A stretch of 64,000 nucleotides of DNA from Isoetes taiwanensis (Eukaryota; Streptophyta; Lycopodiopsida; Isoetales; Isoetaceae), in assembly GCA_021234155.1 (NCBI GenBank), contig JAJEKV010000107.1, positions 558,001 through 622,000 of the forward strand, read 5' to 3'. Below are positions 12,756 to 23,183 of the stretch, in pieces; positions within the stretch are counted from its first letter, which is position 1; each line of letters begins with the position of its first letter. The notes beneath the pieces were generated by a model, which was given only the letters and a program-made list of their open reading frames with translations, did no database searches and was not told where the DNA came from. The position numbers and the translations under genes are program-made.

Positions 12756-13171
12756 ACTATACCCTAGTTAAGCGAAGCCTGGTGTCCTCCATGCCGCATA
12801 TGACCTCTCGATTGGATGATCGCGGAGCCGAATGAAATCCACTGCAAAAACCCAAAGCCCAAAATATTTCCTGATTTTTGGAGTGTCGGGACTTTTTTCC
12901 GATGGCCAAAATTTTGAAAACCTTAGGAAATCAACCTTAAAAAAAATCCAAAAATCTTTTTTGCCATACCGGATAATCCCAAATTAACAAAGTAGATAGA
13001 GAAAGGATTACACAACATAGCAATTAACATCTGCTCACATTTCAAACACACGACTAAGAAATATTGGTGATGTTTTCAAAATCAACACCAACTAAGTGGT
13101 GTTACTCAAGAAAAATGAGAATATCAACTGAATATCATTAGTGCATATGGCCAGGTAAGAAAATGGTTTAC

Positions 13172-13416
13172 GTGTAATGATCGACCATAGTCACATTAGG
13201 CTTGTTATTTTGTGCTGCAAGACGTTCCTCTGCAGCTACTAATCCAACAGCATTTGCAATACCTTGGCCAAGAGGACCTGCAATAAAATCAAAGAGAGAA
13301 CATGAGACACTGCACATTTGAAAAACCAAAAAGGAGAGCATCAATTACCTACCTGTTGTGACTTCAACACCAAGTGTCTCAAAATTTTCAGGATGTCCTG
13401 GCATGGTGCTTTCCCA
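13172..13416 (-). pseudogene. Transketolase gene fragment, two exons and an intron
   Basis: Two minus-strand exons encode contiguous transketolase sequence. The upstream exon (13,353-13,416) contains TMPGHPENFETLGVEVTTG. The downstream exon (13,172-13,277) continues in phase with [20 protein letters not shown] and ends at VDHY. These correspond to the N-terminal thiamine-diphosphate-binding domain; the next part of the family (ILGDG) is absent. Splice sites at the 13,278-13,352 intron obey GT-AG and join in frame to give TTGPLGQG. Transketolase moves two-carbon units in the Calvin and pentose-phosphate pathways. No further exons were found, and Helitron-2 is inserted about 175 bp downstream, so this is a displaced fragment, not a gene. 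Confidence 0.85.
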
Positions 13417-14038
13417 CTATCTAAACTATTTTAGTTGCAACTTGAGATAGCATGTGCAGGCATTTGCTTTAAAACAAATTTGCATTCTATGACAAAAATC
13501 ATTTTCTACCTTGGTTTCATTCACCCGAATAGAGGCATAGCTTCGACAGCATATCTGATACATTGGCCACAACATATTTAGATAGCTCATAACACCTTGT
13601 AGAATCCACCACAGTTCTCAAAAGTAATAGAGAAGTAAAAACATAGGTGAATGTTCAACTCCTCAAGCACAAATCAAACTCCAAGACCATTCAAACAACC
13701 TCGACCAAACTGCAAGCCTACAGAATCAAGGATGGATGTCTGCAACAATAGATAAAAGCCCTGGATTCGTTTCAATATTGGGACATCTCATAATCATCAC
13801 CCAAATTGGAAACTAACATGCAAAAGCATCTGACCGCCAAGAACACTAATGGCAATTACGGATTTAAATGATAAAGAATATGGGAAAGATGCTCTATGAA
13901 ATAGACCCGTAAACAAACTGTAGCAATCCAAGCTTCCAGCCATTGCAAAACATAAACCATACTAACTCAGCAAACAGAGCTCCCCTTTTCTTTTTTCACA
14001 TTCAAGTGCAATTCTGAGAAAACCAGAAGACATTTTCC

Positions 14039-14281
14039 TTACAAGGATATAGGTAGCATAGCCAACTCCAGCATCAGAAGAGGCGCTCCTCGAGCATCTT
14101 CTTGAATCCACATGTTTACCTTGCTCTTTCTGTACCCAAAAATGGTGGATGTAATGGTAAATCTTTGTACAGAATTTGCATCATCTTGCATTGTGACTTT
14201 GTTGACCTTGTCGCAAGCCAACATGATCCCTAAGAGAGTCCTTGGTGAAAGCCAAGATTTTAGATCTTTTTCGCACCGCAC
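14039..14281 (-). pseudogene. DUF617 / MIZU-KUSSEI1-like fragment
   Basis: The minus-strand frame contains ITSTIFGYRKSKVNMWIQED followed by APLLMLELA. This matches the start of the DUF617 domain of MIZU-KUSSEI1-like plant proteins (known pattern G-T-x-FG-R-G-V-x-IQ-x-P-x-LLxEL). In Arabidopsis, MIZ1 is needed for root hydrotropism. Only about 45 domain residues are present before the frame stops; a full domain is about 170 residues. It lies 0.6 kb upstream of and on the same strand as the transketolase fragment, so two unrelated gene pieces sit side by side. That suggests transposon transduplication, but no element boundary was found for this pair. Confidence 0.65.
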
Positions 14282-14639
14282 AGTTGCGGATCGGTGATTC
14301 GGTGGATGAAATTATTTCCTATCAGGTCCACAATTCTTTTTCTACTTTCTAGCTGATTTGGCTCCTTCCTGTTCACAGGGCTACCCGCCATTAAATCTGA
14401 AAGAAGAAATGCGAGATTTTTCTAATCTCTTACTCAAAAGCCAGATTTGATGTAACTAAAGCCCTCCAAATGCCGAAATTCTTCTCTTTAAAGGCAACCG
14501 GGCCCATAGCCGCCCTCACGAAGCCTAGAGAAAACAACCATATCGGAAAAAAAAATTCTAAAGAACCTTCTGAAGTGGCATCATCTTCATTGTTGGCCTG
14601 CTCAAATCGGGGTCGTTCAAATTAGGTCTCCATGGACGA

Positions 14640-15210
14640 CACACCTTTTCAAGGAGTGCCTATACACTTTTTGGCATTAAAAGTACACTTGGCATGCCAC
14701 GTGGCACAATCTGAGCCCTCAATTACATTTGATGCTTGACATACATACTTATCGAATAATTTTATAATATAAAAGATGGTTGAGACTAAAGATTAAATCC
14801 TTTACCTTCAGTATCGTCTTGAGAATGCTTTTGCATTGCATCACTCAATTCATGCATACCAACTTGTCAGTGTTCATGCAAGTCTGAATGGGATCTCGGG
14901 TTACCTGGAGGGCTGACTCGGCAGGCCCATTATGGTTGGTATCAAAGCAAGTTTGGATCAGTGAGTGTTACTTGGGTTATAGATTCAAGTGGAGATGTAT
15001 GATGCTAATGGTATTCCTTAGAAAAATGCTGAGGTGATGGCCTCAGTGGAGGAACAACGAAGATATGTGAAGTCGGTGGTATAGTATCTTAGTTTTGGTT
15101 ATTATTCTATATAATGCAAGGTAGAAAGCTAACGTAATGCAGTTCATCAAGGAGCTAAGCTTGGTTGAAACTTGCACAGAATATGATGAGATGCTAAGAG
15201 GGACATTTTC
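14640..15210 (+). other. Possible Ty3/gypsy leader remnant with a primer-binding site
   Basis: At 14,937-14,948 the sequence TGGTATCAAAGC resembles the Met-tRNA primer-binding site of plant LTR retrotransposons (TGGTATCAGAGC). The next 270 bp contain short gag-like frames without a recognisable motif and are cut by repeat R1 copy B at about 15,211. The upstream LTR is not delimited. Confidence 0.35.
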
Positions 15211-16844
15211 ATGCGGAGCATGAATAATGAGACATGGTAATGGTGAAGGCATGCTATTTTTATAATAGCTACAAATTTCTATAATTGATAGATGATTGAA
15301 GTGGTGGACCTGTGAACAAAGTGGATCGTGCATTAGCTGTGCATGTTGCCAAGAAGAGGTCTTTATGTGGAAATGGAAGTGAATTCGTATGATACTGAGA
15401 TGGCTTGCTTGTACTTTTATTGCAAGTAGGTAATAGAATAAGTTCCTAGAAGCTGAGATCTAAAAGCCTCTAGGTAAGCATCGGCACACCCTGAGTATGG
15501 GATAAGCATGTGCATCTTGAGATGGTTTCAGATAGGCTATGCTTAAATTCTCGTGGGGTGCAGCTAATGTAAAGTCTATTTAAAGGCTCCTATAAGGTTA
15601 AAAAAACTACAGAAAAACACCCTTATACGAAGTTTTTTAGAAACTCTACATATGCCCCCTACCATATATATACACTTTATTCTATAAATTCCTCCAAACC
15701 CCCTACCATATTTTTATAATTAATTATCTAAATTCAACCCTACATCCATCTACAAGCCCATCCACAAGTGCTCCTATGTATATAGTTGACTAGTTGAGTA
15801 TTCTAGAAAAGATTTGAACACGTTTTATGTCTTCCGACACAATGTCAACAGTTGAATACTTAGAAAAGTCATATACGTATCGTATGCCCCACACAATTTA
15901 TATTGTATAATTTTATGTAAGTTGATTTGGTCCCTTCATTTGAGGATTGAATCATATACTTAAAATGTTCTTGTAAGTATGGTTAATTGCTATGATTAAG
16001 CTTGATTCTTAAGAAATCCATTCATTCGTGAGCGTGGTTCTTGTATGAATATATGTTATATACTAGAATAGTCTTCACCAACGCCCTATGCACCATGAGA
16101 GTCAGGATGCTTTAAAAACTGCTATTCTTCTTTCCTATTAATCATCAACACTACAAGGCAATACTACATAAAACTAAACTAAACTACATACAGATGGCAG
16201 GGAGGCTATACAATCAGAAAGCAGCAGGATCATTACAAGAACTTCATAGAAGATGACCAATTACCTTTGTTAAATCACCAATGACCAATCGTAAGTAACC
16301 GATTCTTCTACTCGAGGATATCCAATCACCTCTGCTAAGTTTGGGTATTGAAAACCACAAGATACAATAGTTCAATCAATCGATCCAGGATATTTACGTC
16401 ACGTTAGATATTTACGTTAAATTTCTTTAAACATGGAACTATTAGTATTATAATGCATTGCTTAAATATTGGAACTCATAATCCAACGTTCCATACAACA
16501 CAATGATTAGATACAAATAGAAAATAGTAGTTATCTAGTTCCGTTGATTCAATCTTGTCAATTCAACATAGTCTTAGGGGGTGCAAGCATTAGGAAGATA
16601 AATGTGTAGAAGACACCTCCACAATACTGAAGTAGAAGAGAAAAAATTAAAAGCAAGGTAATGAAGGCATGACAAGTGCTGCATTTATGTGCAGAAAAGA
16701 GAAAGAATTTATGACATGCCAATTTTCTGAAACGATTTCATCAATAGAAGAACCTCGTGAGGGCAGACTTTAACAAATGAAGGCATGCAAACATTCGAAA
16801 GCATGTGGAACACATATAATGCAATGAGCTTTCATAGGCCTTAA
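15211..16844. repeat. Dispersed repeat R1, copy B
   Basis: This is the most complete copy of the repeat also seen at 6,324-7,901, about 1.63 kb long. It has a few percent mismatches and small indels relative to copy A, for example a short deletion near 16,070 and an extra GTTAGATATTTACG segment near 16,405. It starts ATGCGGAGCATGAATAATGA and ends TTCATAGGCCTTAA. No terminal repeats or coding region were found. Confidence 0.8.
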
Positions 16845-17049
16845 CACTAGAGTTGTCCACTGGACCATCTGTGGTCCATGGACTAGAATTGGTCCATCGT
16901 ACCTCTGCAACTTAAACCCATATATCTAGAGAGGAACTTCTCCATTTTGCAATCTACCACCACCTTTTGAATCTTCATTTGATTCTTTATGATTTAAAAA
17001 AAAATTCATGACCAATGGATTCAACCATATCTTGTGGTAATTGTTCAAA

Positions 17050-17307
17050 ATGCGGAGCATGAACAATGAGACATGGTAATAGTGAAGGTATGGTATTTTA
17101 TAATAGCTACAAATTTCTATAATTGATAGATGATTGAAGTGGTGGATCTGTGAACAAAGTGGATCGTGCATCAACTGTGCAGGTTGCCAAGGAGAGGTCT
17201 TTATGTGGATATGGAAGTGAATTCCTATGATACTGAGATGGCTTGCTTGTATTTTGATTGCAAGTAGGTAATAGAATAAGTTCCTAGAAGCTGAGATCTA
17301 AGAGCCT
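17050..17307. repeat. Dispersed repeat R1, copy C, left part
   Basis: This matches the first 260 bp of copies A and B, then stops inside the word GAGATCTAAGAGCCT. The repeat resumes at 18,579 with the same GAGCCT, so copy C is interrupted by an insertion flanked by a 6-bp duplication. Confidence 0.75.
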
Positions 17308-18578
17308 ATATTATCCTATATTATCCTATATTATCGTTTGTTATCTCTTATCGTTTGTTTTGGGCCATTGATTTACATAATATTCTCATGGATATTCTTT
17401 CTGGTGCATTCCAGACCATCCACCAAGTCCGTGATGGGGTCAAATCCCCATTTCCACCTCAGCATAAGATTTTGTAACCTTTGCAATAAGTCAAAATACA
17501 AGTCAACAGAAAATCATCTCACATAACAATTCCTAAGGGGATTTGAACCCCGATTGCCAGAGAATACAGCACAAAATAAAATGAACGGACATAAAACAAC
17601 AAAATCTGTAAGACTATGCAGAACCACAACATTTCCAAAGATGCAAGAAACCCTTTAAGCTTCAAATGGAACCTTCAACAGAAGCAATTTGGGCAGAATC
17701 ATGGTGGCAGGAGTACTATGTGCATGTGATCTTACCTTATTCTGCATGCAAACCTGCTGAACATGAGGTAGCAAGCCATACATGTGCCTGTGGAAATGCC
17801 CAAGCAAACAACTTAAACATTTTAAATGTGACATCATAGCCACAAATTCTTTTTTTTTTTTTAAGAACTGTGTCATCATCAATATATTAAAAGAATGGTA
17901 ATGTTACAAAGCAAGTGAGGAGGAAGGAGAACTCATAGCCACAAATTCCTTACCCATTTCCATGGATTTTCGCGTGCTGCCCATTCACAGCAAATATTAC
18001 TCATGTGCAGATGCTACTTGTGGTTGTGCTGCTACTTCCTTTGGGAGGAAACATGTGTGAATATGATTCTGAGCCCATCATCAGTAGGACAATAATTGCA
18101 AAGAAATACCTTGAAGACCTGAATGCGATACTCACAGCTTTCAAAATTGATCAGCGTGCCTATGTATAAGTGGAAAAGCTTGATATAGAGGAAACTTTAT
18201 TGTGTAAGGAACTGGCCAACGACCCCAAATAAAGCACATACTAGCAATCAAAACATCATGAAGACGAGCACTTAGTGGAGCCGTGTCTATGAAGCAGGCA
18301 GTGTCGCAAATCCTATCTTCTCCTCTCTGCAAATCTGGCGACCTCTCTGCTCCACCATATTGAATGTCTTAGCTTGCCCCCTCCTGTCCCCCCGATGCCG
18401 CCAAACCCTAAAATCTAAGTATAGAAAGTGCATAAGATAAGAAGATAAGGACAAAAACCTTTGATGCTATGAAACCCTATTTCCACCGTCATCATTCTAC
18501 TCCAATGTATACGAATACCTATACTACACCTTATAAAATCATATGGTACACTTGTCCCTTTTCACAATTTCGGAGCTT
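17308..18578. mobile_element. 1.27-kb insertion splitting repeat R1 copy C
   Basis: The segment is bounded by GAGCCT at 17,302-17,307 and 18,579-18,584, a probable 6-bp target duplication. It begins with three tandem TATATTATCC units. Near its right end the minus strand has AGGGTTTGGCGGCATC followed by a short ATG frame (from about 18,361), which resembles a plant gene 5' leader with a telo-box. No transposon ends or protein were recognised, so the class is unknown. It may carry a captured promoter or 5' UTR. Confidence 0.4.
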
Positions 18579-18840
18579 GAGCCTCTTGGTAAACATCGGC
18601 ACGCACATGTGCATCTTGAAATGGTTTCAGATAGGCCATGCTAAAATTCTCGTGGGGTGCAGCTAATATAAAGTCTATTTAACGGCTCATCTGATAAGGT
18701 TAAAAAAACTACAGAAAAACACCCTTATACGAAGTTTTTTAGAAACTCTACATATGCCTCCTACCATACATACATATTTTATTCTATAAATTCCTCCAAA
18801 CCCCCTACTATATTTGTATAATTAATTATCTAAATTCAAC
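18579..18840. repeat. Dispersed repeat R1, copy C, right part
   Basis: This continues copy C from GAGCCTCTTGGTAAACATCG and matches copies A and B until about 18,840 (AATTATCTAAATTCAAC), where it ends. This copy therefore lacks the last kilobase of the family. Confidence 0.7.
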
Positions 18841-19458
18841 TAAACTCCCTAGCATATTTTACAATTTACAAATGGAAGCTCGTGGAAATCGATTCTATTT
18901 TCACGAGATCACACTACTGTTTCTTTCGGTTGGAGATTTATTGGAGCGTCGTGCGGTCGAGATGTGTTTCTAACATTGTAGGGATATTCTGAGTACGGAG
19001 GGGATATTCTGTTGATAACGGGCGACGTAAGAAGCGGGAGGGGAGATGTTTACGGACGGACGAAATGCAATTTTTTGTCGGTGAAAAATGCTTTTCTGGT
19101 GAGCAAATTTTTGACCTATTTATGAACAAAAATGGACTTGTATCATAAGACTCTCTTTATGGCTTTTTTTTCCATCTTTTGTTTCTGACCATTGATCTCC
19201 GAAATATTCCGTGTTTTATACCAGATTAATGTTGGGGTCACATGACCCAAAATCGAATCAGGGTTAAAACAACTAGTTGGGTCGTGCCACGACTCAAAAA
19301 CGTCGCCTACGTGTTCACATGAATGGGTCTCGCCGGTGCCGTTTTCTTTCGAAAAATCCTTCAAGAAGATAAAATCGGCCATCGGCGGAGAAAACCCATC
19401 CAATTCATCACACCGCCTTTCTTTTTCACGGAGCCATCCGAAGCAGCCCGAATTCCTC

Positions 19459-20721
19459 ATGGCAGAGGGTCATCTACCTCTATTCCATGATCTAGATCCG
19501 ATGGATGAGTCTTTCGATCATGATGAGTTCGACCAATTTGTAGCTGTTGTGATTCAAATTTTGTTGAGTTGGATCATAATTACATTCTCGTGCTCTCCAA
19601 AACAACCGGGGAATATTGGGTCTATCCAAGGCAGATCGCCTTCCTACGGGAAGAGGTGAGCTCTTCCTTGTGGCATGAATCCGGTCTTGCAGGCAATTAC
19701 AATTTCAGCGCGCTTCTATCGAATGTTCAAGATCGGAACTTTGAGGCTTTTTGAAATTAGTGGCTCCACATATTCCGTATGATCCTCAAGAATGGGTAAG
19801 GGAACTTTTTTTTACAAAGAGCAAGCTCTAGCACGGTGTGATTTTCCGTCTTGCTCATAACTCAAAAACTTTTGTTTGTTCCCAATTGTTTGCCCTTGGT
19901 GTCTCAACGAGTGCATAAATATACTAGAATTATAGTGGAGATATCGGCCACAAATTTGAGGAATGAGTTCATTAGACCTCCCTCGGCGGTGCCGGGTTGC
20001 GGTCTATCATGGAAGAATTTGAGTCCATATGGGGTGCCACATGTGGTGGTGTCATAGATGGCTCACACATTCCATTCCGTCACAAGCCGCCAAAGAAGGT
20101 ATACTCCAGCCAGATTATTGGTGTCGTCATCACTTCCATTCTATTTTGCTACTGTGCAAAGTGTGTGATCTTTGGTAAGATATTCGGGGCGATCTTTGCG
20201 ATGCACGTGTGGATCACATGACACTCGCCACTTCCACACTTCTCCTCTTTACGGTAAGCTTCAAACTAGACAAATTCTTGCTTCACCAATTAGAAGAATT
20301 CGTGGTATTAGAATGAAACCATATATTCTTGGTGACTCTGGCTATCCTGCATCATCCTTTATGTTAGTTGTTCGGAGGAGGAAAGCTAATGATACTGGCT
20401 TGAGGATATTATTTTTTCAAGAAGATTGTCACAGATAAGAGTGATCATTGAAAATTCATTTGCTCTATTGAAAGGAAGATGGAAGATTTGCATGGACATG
20501 CCAATCAAGTATGCCGATTTGCTCCACGAGTTGTCATTGCATGTTGTGTGTTGCACAACTTTCTGCAATTGAATGGCGAGGAAGAAGGTGTAGAAGGTAA
20601 TGTGACAATCTATGGTGGTGGTGCCATTAATCAAGGGGAGAGCAGGAGACGAAGAGAAGGTAATTGCTTGCGTCGGACCATTTTCAAATATATGCAGGAC
20701 AAGGGCCTTCTGAAACCTTAG
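19459..20721 (+). pseudogene. PIF/Harbinger transposase, frameshifted
   Basis: The plus strand encodes a DDE_Tnp_4-type transposase broken by several frameshifts and stops. Visible pieces in order are: N-terminus from the ATG at 19,459 (MAEGHLPLFHDLDPMDESFD), TFVCSQLFALGVS near 19,870, GGVIDGSHIPFRHKPP with the first catalytic Asp near 20,055, KPYILGDSGYP with the second Asp near 20,325, and IIENSFALLKGRW with the catalytic Glu near 20,450. All three DDE residues are still readable but lie in different frames, so no active enzyme is made. The frame open to 20,721 covers only the C-terminus. The functional enzyme cuts and pastes the element at TTA/TAA targets with its Myb-like partner. Confidence 0.85.
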
Positions 20722-21609
20722 AAATCCAAAGTTTTTGTTTGTGTGTTTTAATTTTATTGCATGAATGCTCTTGAAGCATTTTCAGTTTGCTTTTTTTAAT
20801 CCAAAATTAGATCCAAAAAAGCATGTGTTCTTTAGTTTCTGTCATGTGTTCTTTAGTTGCAATGTGATTTAATATGTTTGTTGTTGTATTGGCCCACCTG
20901 ATATGTGTTAAGCAAAAGAAAAGAACGTACAGCAAAAGAAAAGCAACTTTACATTGGCCCACCATATGTGTTAAGCTATATACTATTCAGAAAATTCATT
21001 ACTCTGTTGTGCAGGCTATCCTGTAATGCAAGATGAAAGTGACATCCTCAATATAAAAATAAAGTGTAAATGCAAGATGACAGTGACCTCTTCAATATAA
21101 AAATAAAGTGTACATTGTAATTTTTCTTTGCTGTGCAACAAAAGCATTTACATTGGCCCACCTGTGCTATGTAATGATGTACATTGTATAATTCCAAAGT
21201 CAACTATTCTGTAATTTAACATAGTCTGTTACTCTTGCATTGAAAATGACCTCTGTTTTTTGTACAACAGGAAAGCTCGATGTTGCATTGGCCCACCTTG
21301 CATACAAAACCACACTTGTTGCATAAATACATAAGCCCAAAATGAATTCATACGTGACTTGCATTGGCTCACCTTAGTTGTTTAAAGTGCTCTCTTTCCT
21401 GTACAACAGAAAATCTGAATTTTGCATTGGCCCACCTTGCACAGCAGTTGCTTAAACCATTTCTACTTGTTGCATAAATACATATCCCATAATGCATTAA
21501 AACGTGACTTGCATTAAAACCATTACAAGAAGAATAAGTTTAAACCATTACAACAAGAATAAGTTTAACATACCTGAATTACTGAAATTTTTCAAACCAC
21601 AACAATACT
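20722..21609. repeat. Repeat-rich spacer between convergent Harbinger genes
   Basis: The spacer holds six near-identical copies of CATTGGCCCACCT (near 20,887; 20,952; 21,151; 21,286; 21,362; 21,425), a 43-bp tandem duplication (21,027-21,112) and two diverged copies of an ACTTGTTGCATAAATACATA block (about 21,310 and 21,463). These could serve as subterminal protein-binding sites or be decayed minisatellite. There is no open frame of note. Confidence 0.7.
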
Positions 21610-22716
21610 TTAAGGCTGGTAATAATTATGTGAACTAGATGCAGATGGATGGAATGGCTCCTCCTCAGTTGGCAATTCGCCTCCAGCAAAACTAGTTGGA
21701 TAAAATGGGCTTGCCATGTTGCTAGTTTGGGGAGCAGATGCGCGTGAATGCATATCAAGTTGAAGTCTCATTTGCATCTCAGCAAGACGCAGTTGCAATT
21801 GCTCCTTCCTATCTGCAATTTGCAGTTGCAATTGCTCAGCACGCTCAGCTGCTTCTCTCTTTTGTTGCAACTCCATTACCTTCAAGTCTTTTTGTATGAC
21901 AGTGATGCTCGTAAGAGCATCAGCCAGAATAGATGCTGCACCTCGAACTGCTTCGTCATTGCGTTTTGATTTAGTCTTCTTTCCCCGAAGACTGGAGCTC
22001 CCTTTCTTAGCAACAATTTGCTTCTCCTTCCCATCCTTCTTGGGTGTGTGTTGACAATCATCAGGAATTTCCTCGCTCTCATCATCAATCACTGTCACTC
22101 GCGAGTCTTGGGCCTCTAGATTGATTACTGGGGGGCTGCCTGGTTGCTCAATTTGGCATGATCCCTTGTGCCTCTTCCCAAGAACCTCCTGTATTTCTTG
22201 CCGATCACATGAAGTACGCTTCCTACTGCCACTTGCATTGGAGTCAGAATTTGTTTGGGATCTGAACCCAATGTCAGTTGTGCCTCCTGGCAATCCACCG
22301 CACTTGGCCGAGCTACCCAGGATGGCATCTATCTGATCAAAGTACTGCCATGTGCTTGGAGTGCCCCCTGTTCCATTCTCTTGATCTCTTTCCTTCTTAT
22401 ACCGTCTGATCATAAACTCAAGGCGATTCTTCACTTGCTTTCCCTCATACTTCGTATTAAACTCCTTGTTCAGGCGGGTTGCGATCAAATCGTGATGCTT
22501 GCATCCTAGATTCCCCTTCTTAACCACATTGAACTTAACATCTGCGAACTCCATTAAGAGATGATCAATGACATGACTAGGCCAAAGAACCTTCCCTTTG
22601 GTAGAAGTAGATGCTGGATTCACAACAGGGCTGGAATGCTCAGGTGCAATCTGAGTGGATGGAATCTCCTCATCAAATTCAGCAAACCCATCTTCCGGAA
22701 AAGAGTTCAGGTCCAT
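21610..22716 (-). CDS. Harbinger Myb/trihelix-like DNA-binding protein
   Basis: An uninterrupted 368-codon frame starts at the ATG at 22,716. Residues of about 40-130 form a Myb/SANT-like (trihelix, Myb_DNA-bind_3 type) domain with WPSHVIDHLLMEFADVKFN, KHHDLIATRLNKEFNTKY and KQVKNRLEFMIRRYKKERD. A basic stretch (RGKKTKSKRN, about residue 245) is a likely nuclear signal. Residues of about 275-330 are Gln/Glu/Arg-rich and should form a coiled coil. In PIF/Harbinger elements this second protein helps bring the transposase to the ends and into the nucleus. It is convergent with the transposase. The lack of stops over 1.1 kb beside a ruined transposase is notable. No introns are evident. Confidence 0.8.
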   Translation of the reverse strand: MDLNSFPEDGFAEFDEEIPSTQIAPEHSSPVVNPASTSTKGKVLWPSHVIDHLLMEFADVKFNVVKKGNLGCKHHDLIATRLNKEFNTKYEGKQVKNRLEFMIRRYKKERDQENGTGGTPSTWQYFDQIDAILGSSAKCGGLPGGTTDIGFRSQTNSDSNASGSRKRTSCDRQEIQEVLGKRHKGSCQIEQPGSPPVINLEAQDSRVTVIDDESEEIPDDCQHTPKKDGKEKQIVAKKGSSSLRGKKTKSKRNDEAVRGAASILADALTSITVIQKDLKVMELQQKREAAERAEQLQLQIADRKEQLQLRLAEMQMRLQLDMHSRASAPQTSNMASPFYPTSFAGGELPTEEEPFHPSASSSHNYYQP

Positions 22717-23183
22717 GAGAAGAATGAATTTGAACAGAGGAAGGAAGAAAACAAAGGATTCAGAAAAAATTTGAATAGATGAAGGACGATTTTGAACGGG
22801 CTCCTTGGCAATTCAATCAGACCTGATTATGGCAGCAACAGATCAAGAGATCATGGACGATTTTGGCAGAAAACAGGTGGGTCGGAATGATGTGGAGAAG
22901 AATCGAATGCTTGAATCCGGCAAGGTGAGGTATTCTTGAGAGGAGAATCGTGGCCCTTTTCATCGAAGGGAAATTTTGGCATATTTGGGTCATGTGAATC
23001 CTTTTCGGCTGATTCAGCGCTGATCCAAATTTGGATCAGCCGGGGGAAAAATTTGGCATCAGCCCACGCGGGATAGCCCACGCGTGGCTGAATAAGCAGG
23101 TATGCAAATTTTCAGAGCTGATTCCGTGGCGGACTTTGGCTGAGCAAAAATAGTATCATGTGAACGGCCCTTAAAAGCCACTG

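Larger units (their letters stand above)
7991..12996 (-). mobile_element. Helitron-2, non-autonomous, carrying host exons
   Basis: On the minus strand the element begins TCTACTTTGTTAATTTGGGA (12,996 leftward) and ends ACCATTACTAG (7,991). Eleven bases upstream of the CTAG end is a perfect hairpin, GCCCGGC-loop-GCCGGGC (8,002-8,018). The host junction is A^T with no target duplication (AAATA / TAGAG on plus), as expected for rolling-circle Helitrons. Both ends match Helitron-1 at 42,219-47,858. There is no Rep/helicase gene. Cargo includes a probable first exon (12,596-12,755) and an RCC1-like exon (11,274-11,340), both on the minus strand. Family rules (TC start, CTRR end, hairpin, AT target) are established; the boundaries were read directly. 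Confidence 0.85.
19308..23170. mobile_element. PIF/Harbinger DNA transposon with convergent genes
   Basis: The element holds a DDE transposase remnant (plus) and a Myb-like gene (minus), the standard two-gene set of PIF/Harbinger elements. The right end reads TCATGTGAACGGCCC followed by TTA, the expected 3-bp target type. An inverted match, GTTCACATGA at 19,313-19,322 versus TCATGTGAAC at 23,156-23,165, marks a degenerate left end about 140 bp before the transposase start. The left terminal bases are no longer GGGCCG, so its boundary is approximate. The two genes converge on a repeat-rich spacer (20,720-21,600). Confidence 0.75.

Noticed and set aside
20722-21609. CRISPR-like array
   Set aside because: The repeated 13-bp words are too short, irregularly spaced and mutated, and the genome is eukaryotic. 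They are treated as binding-site-like repeats.
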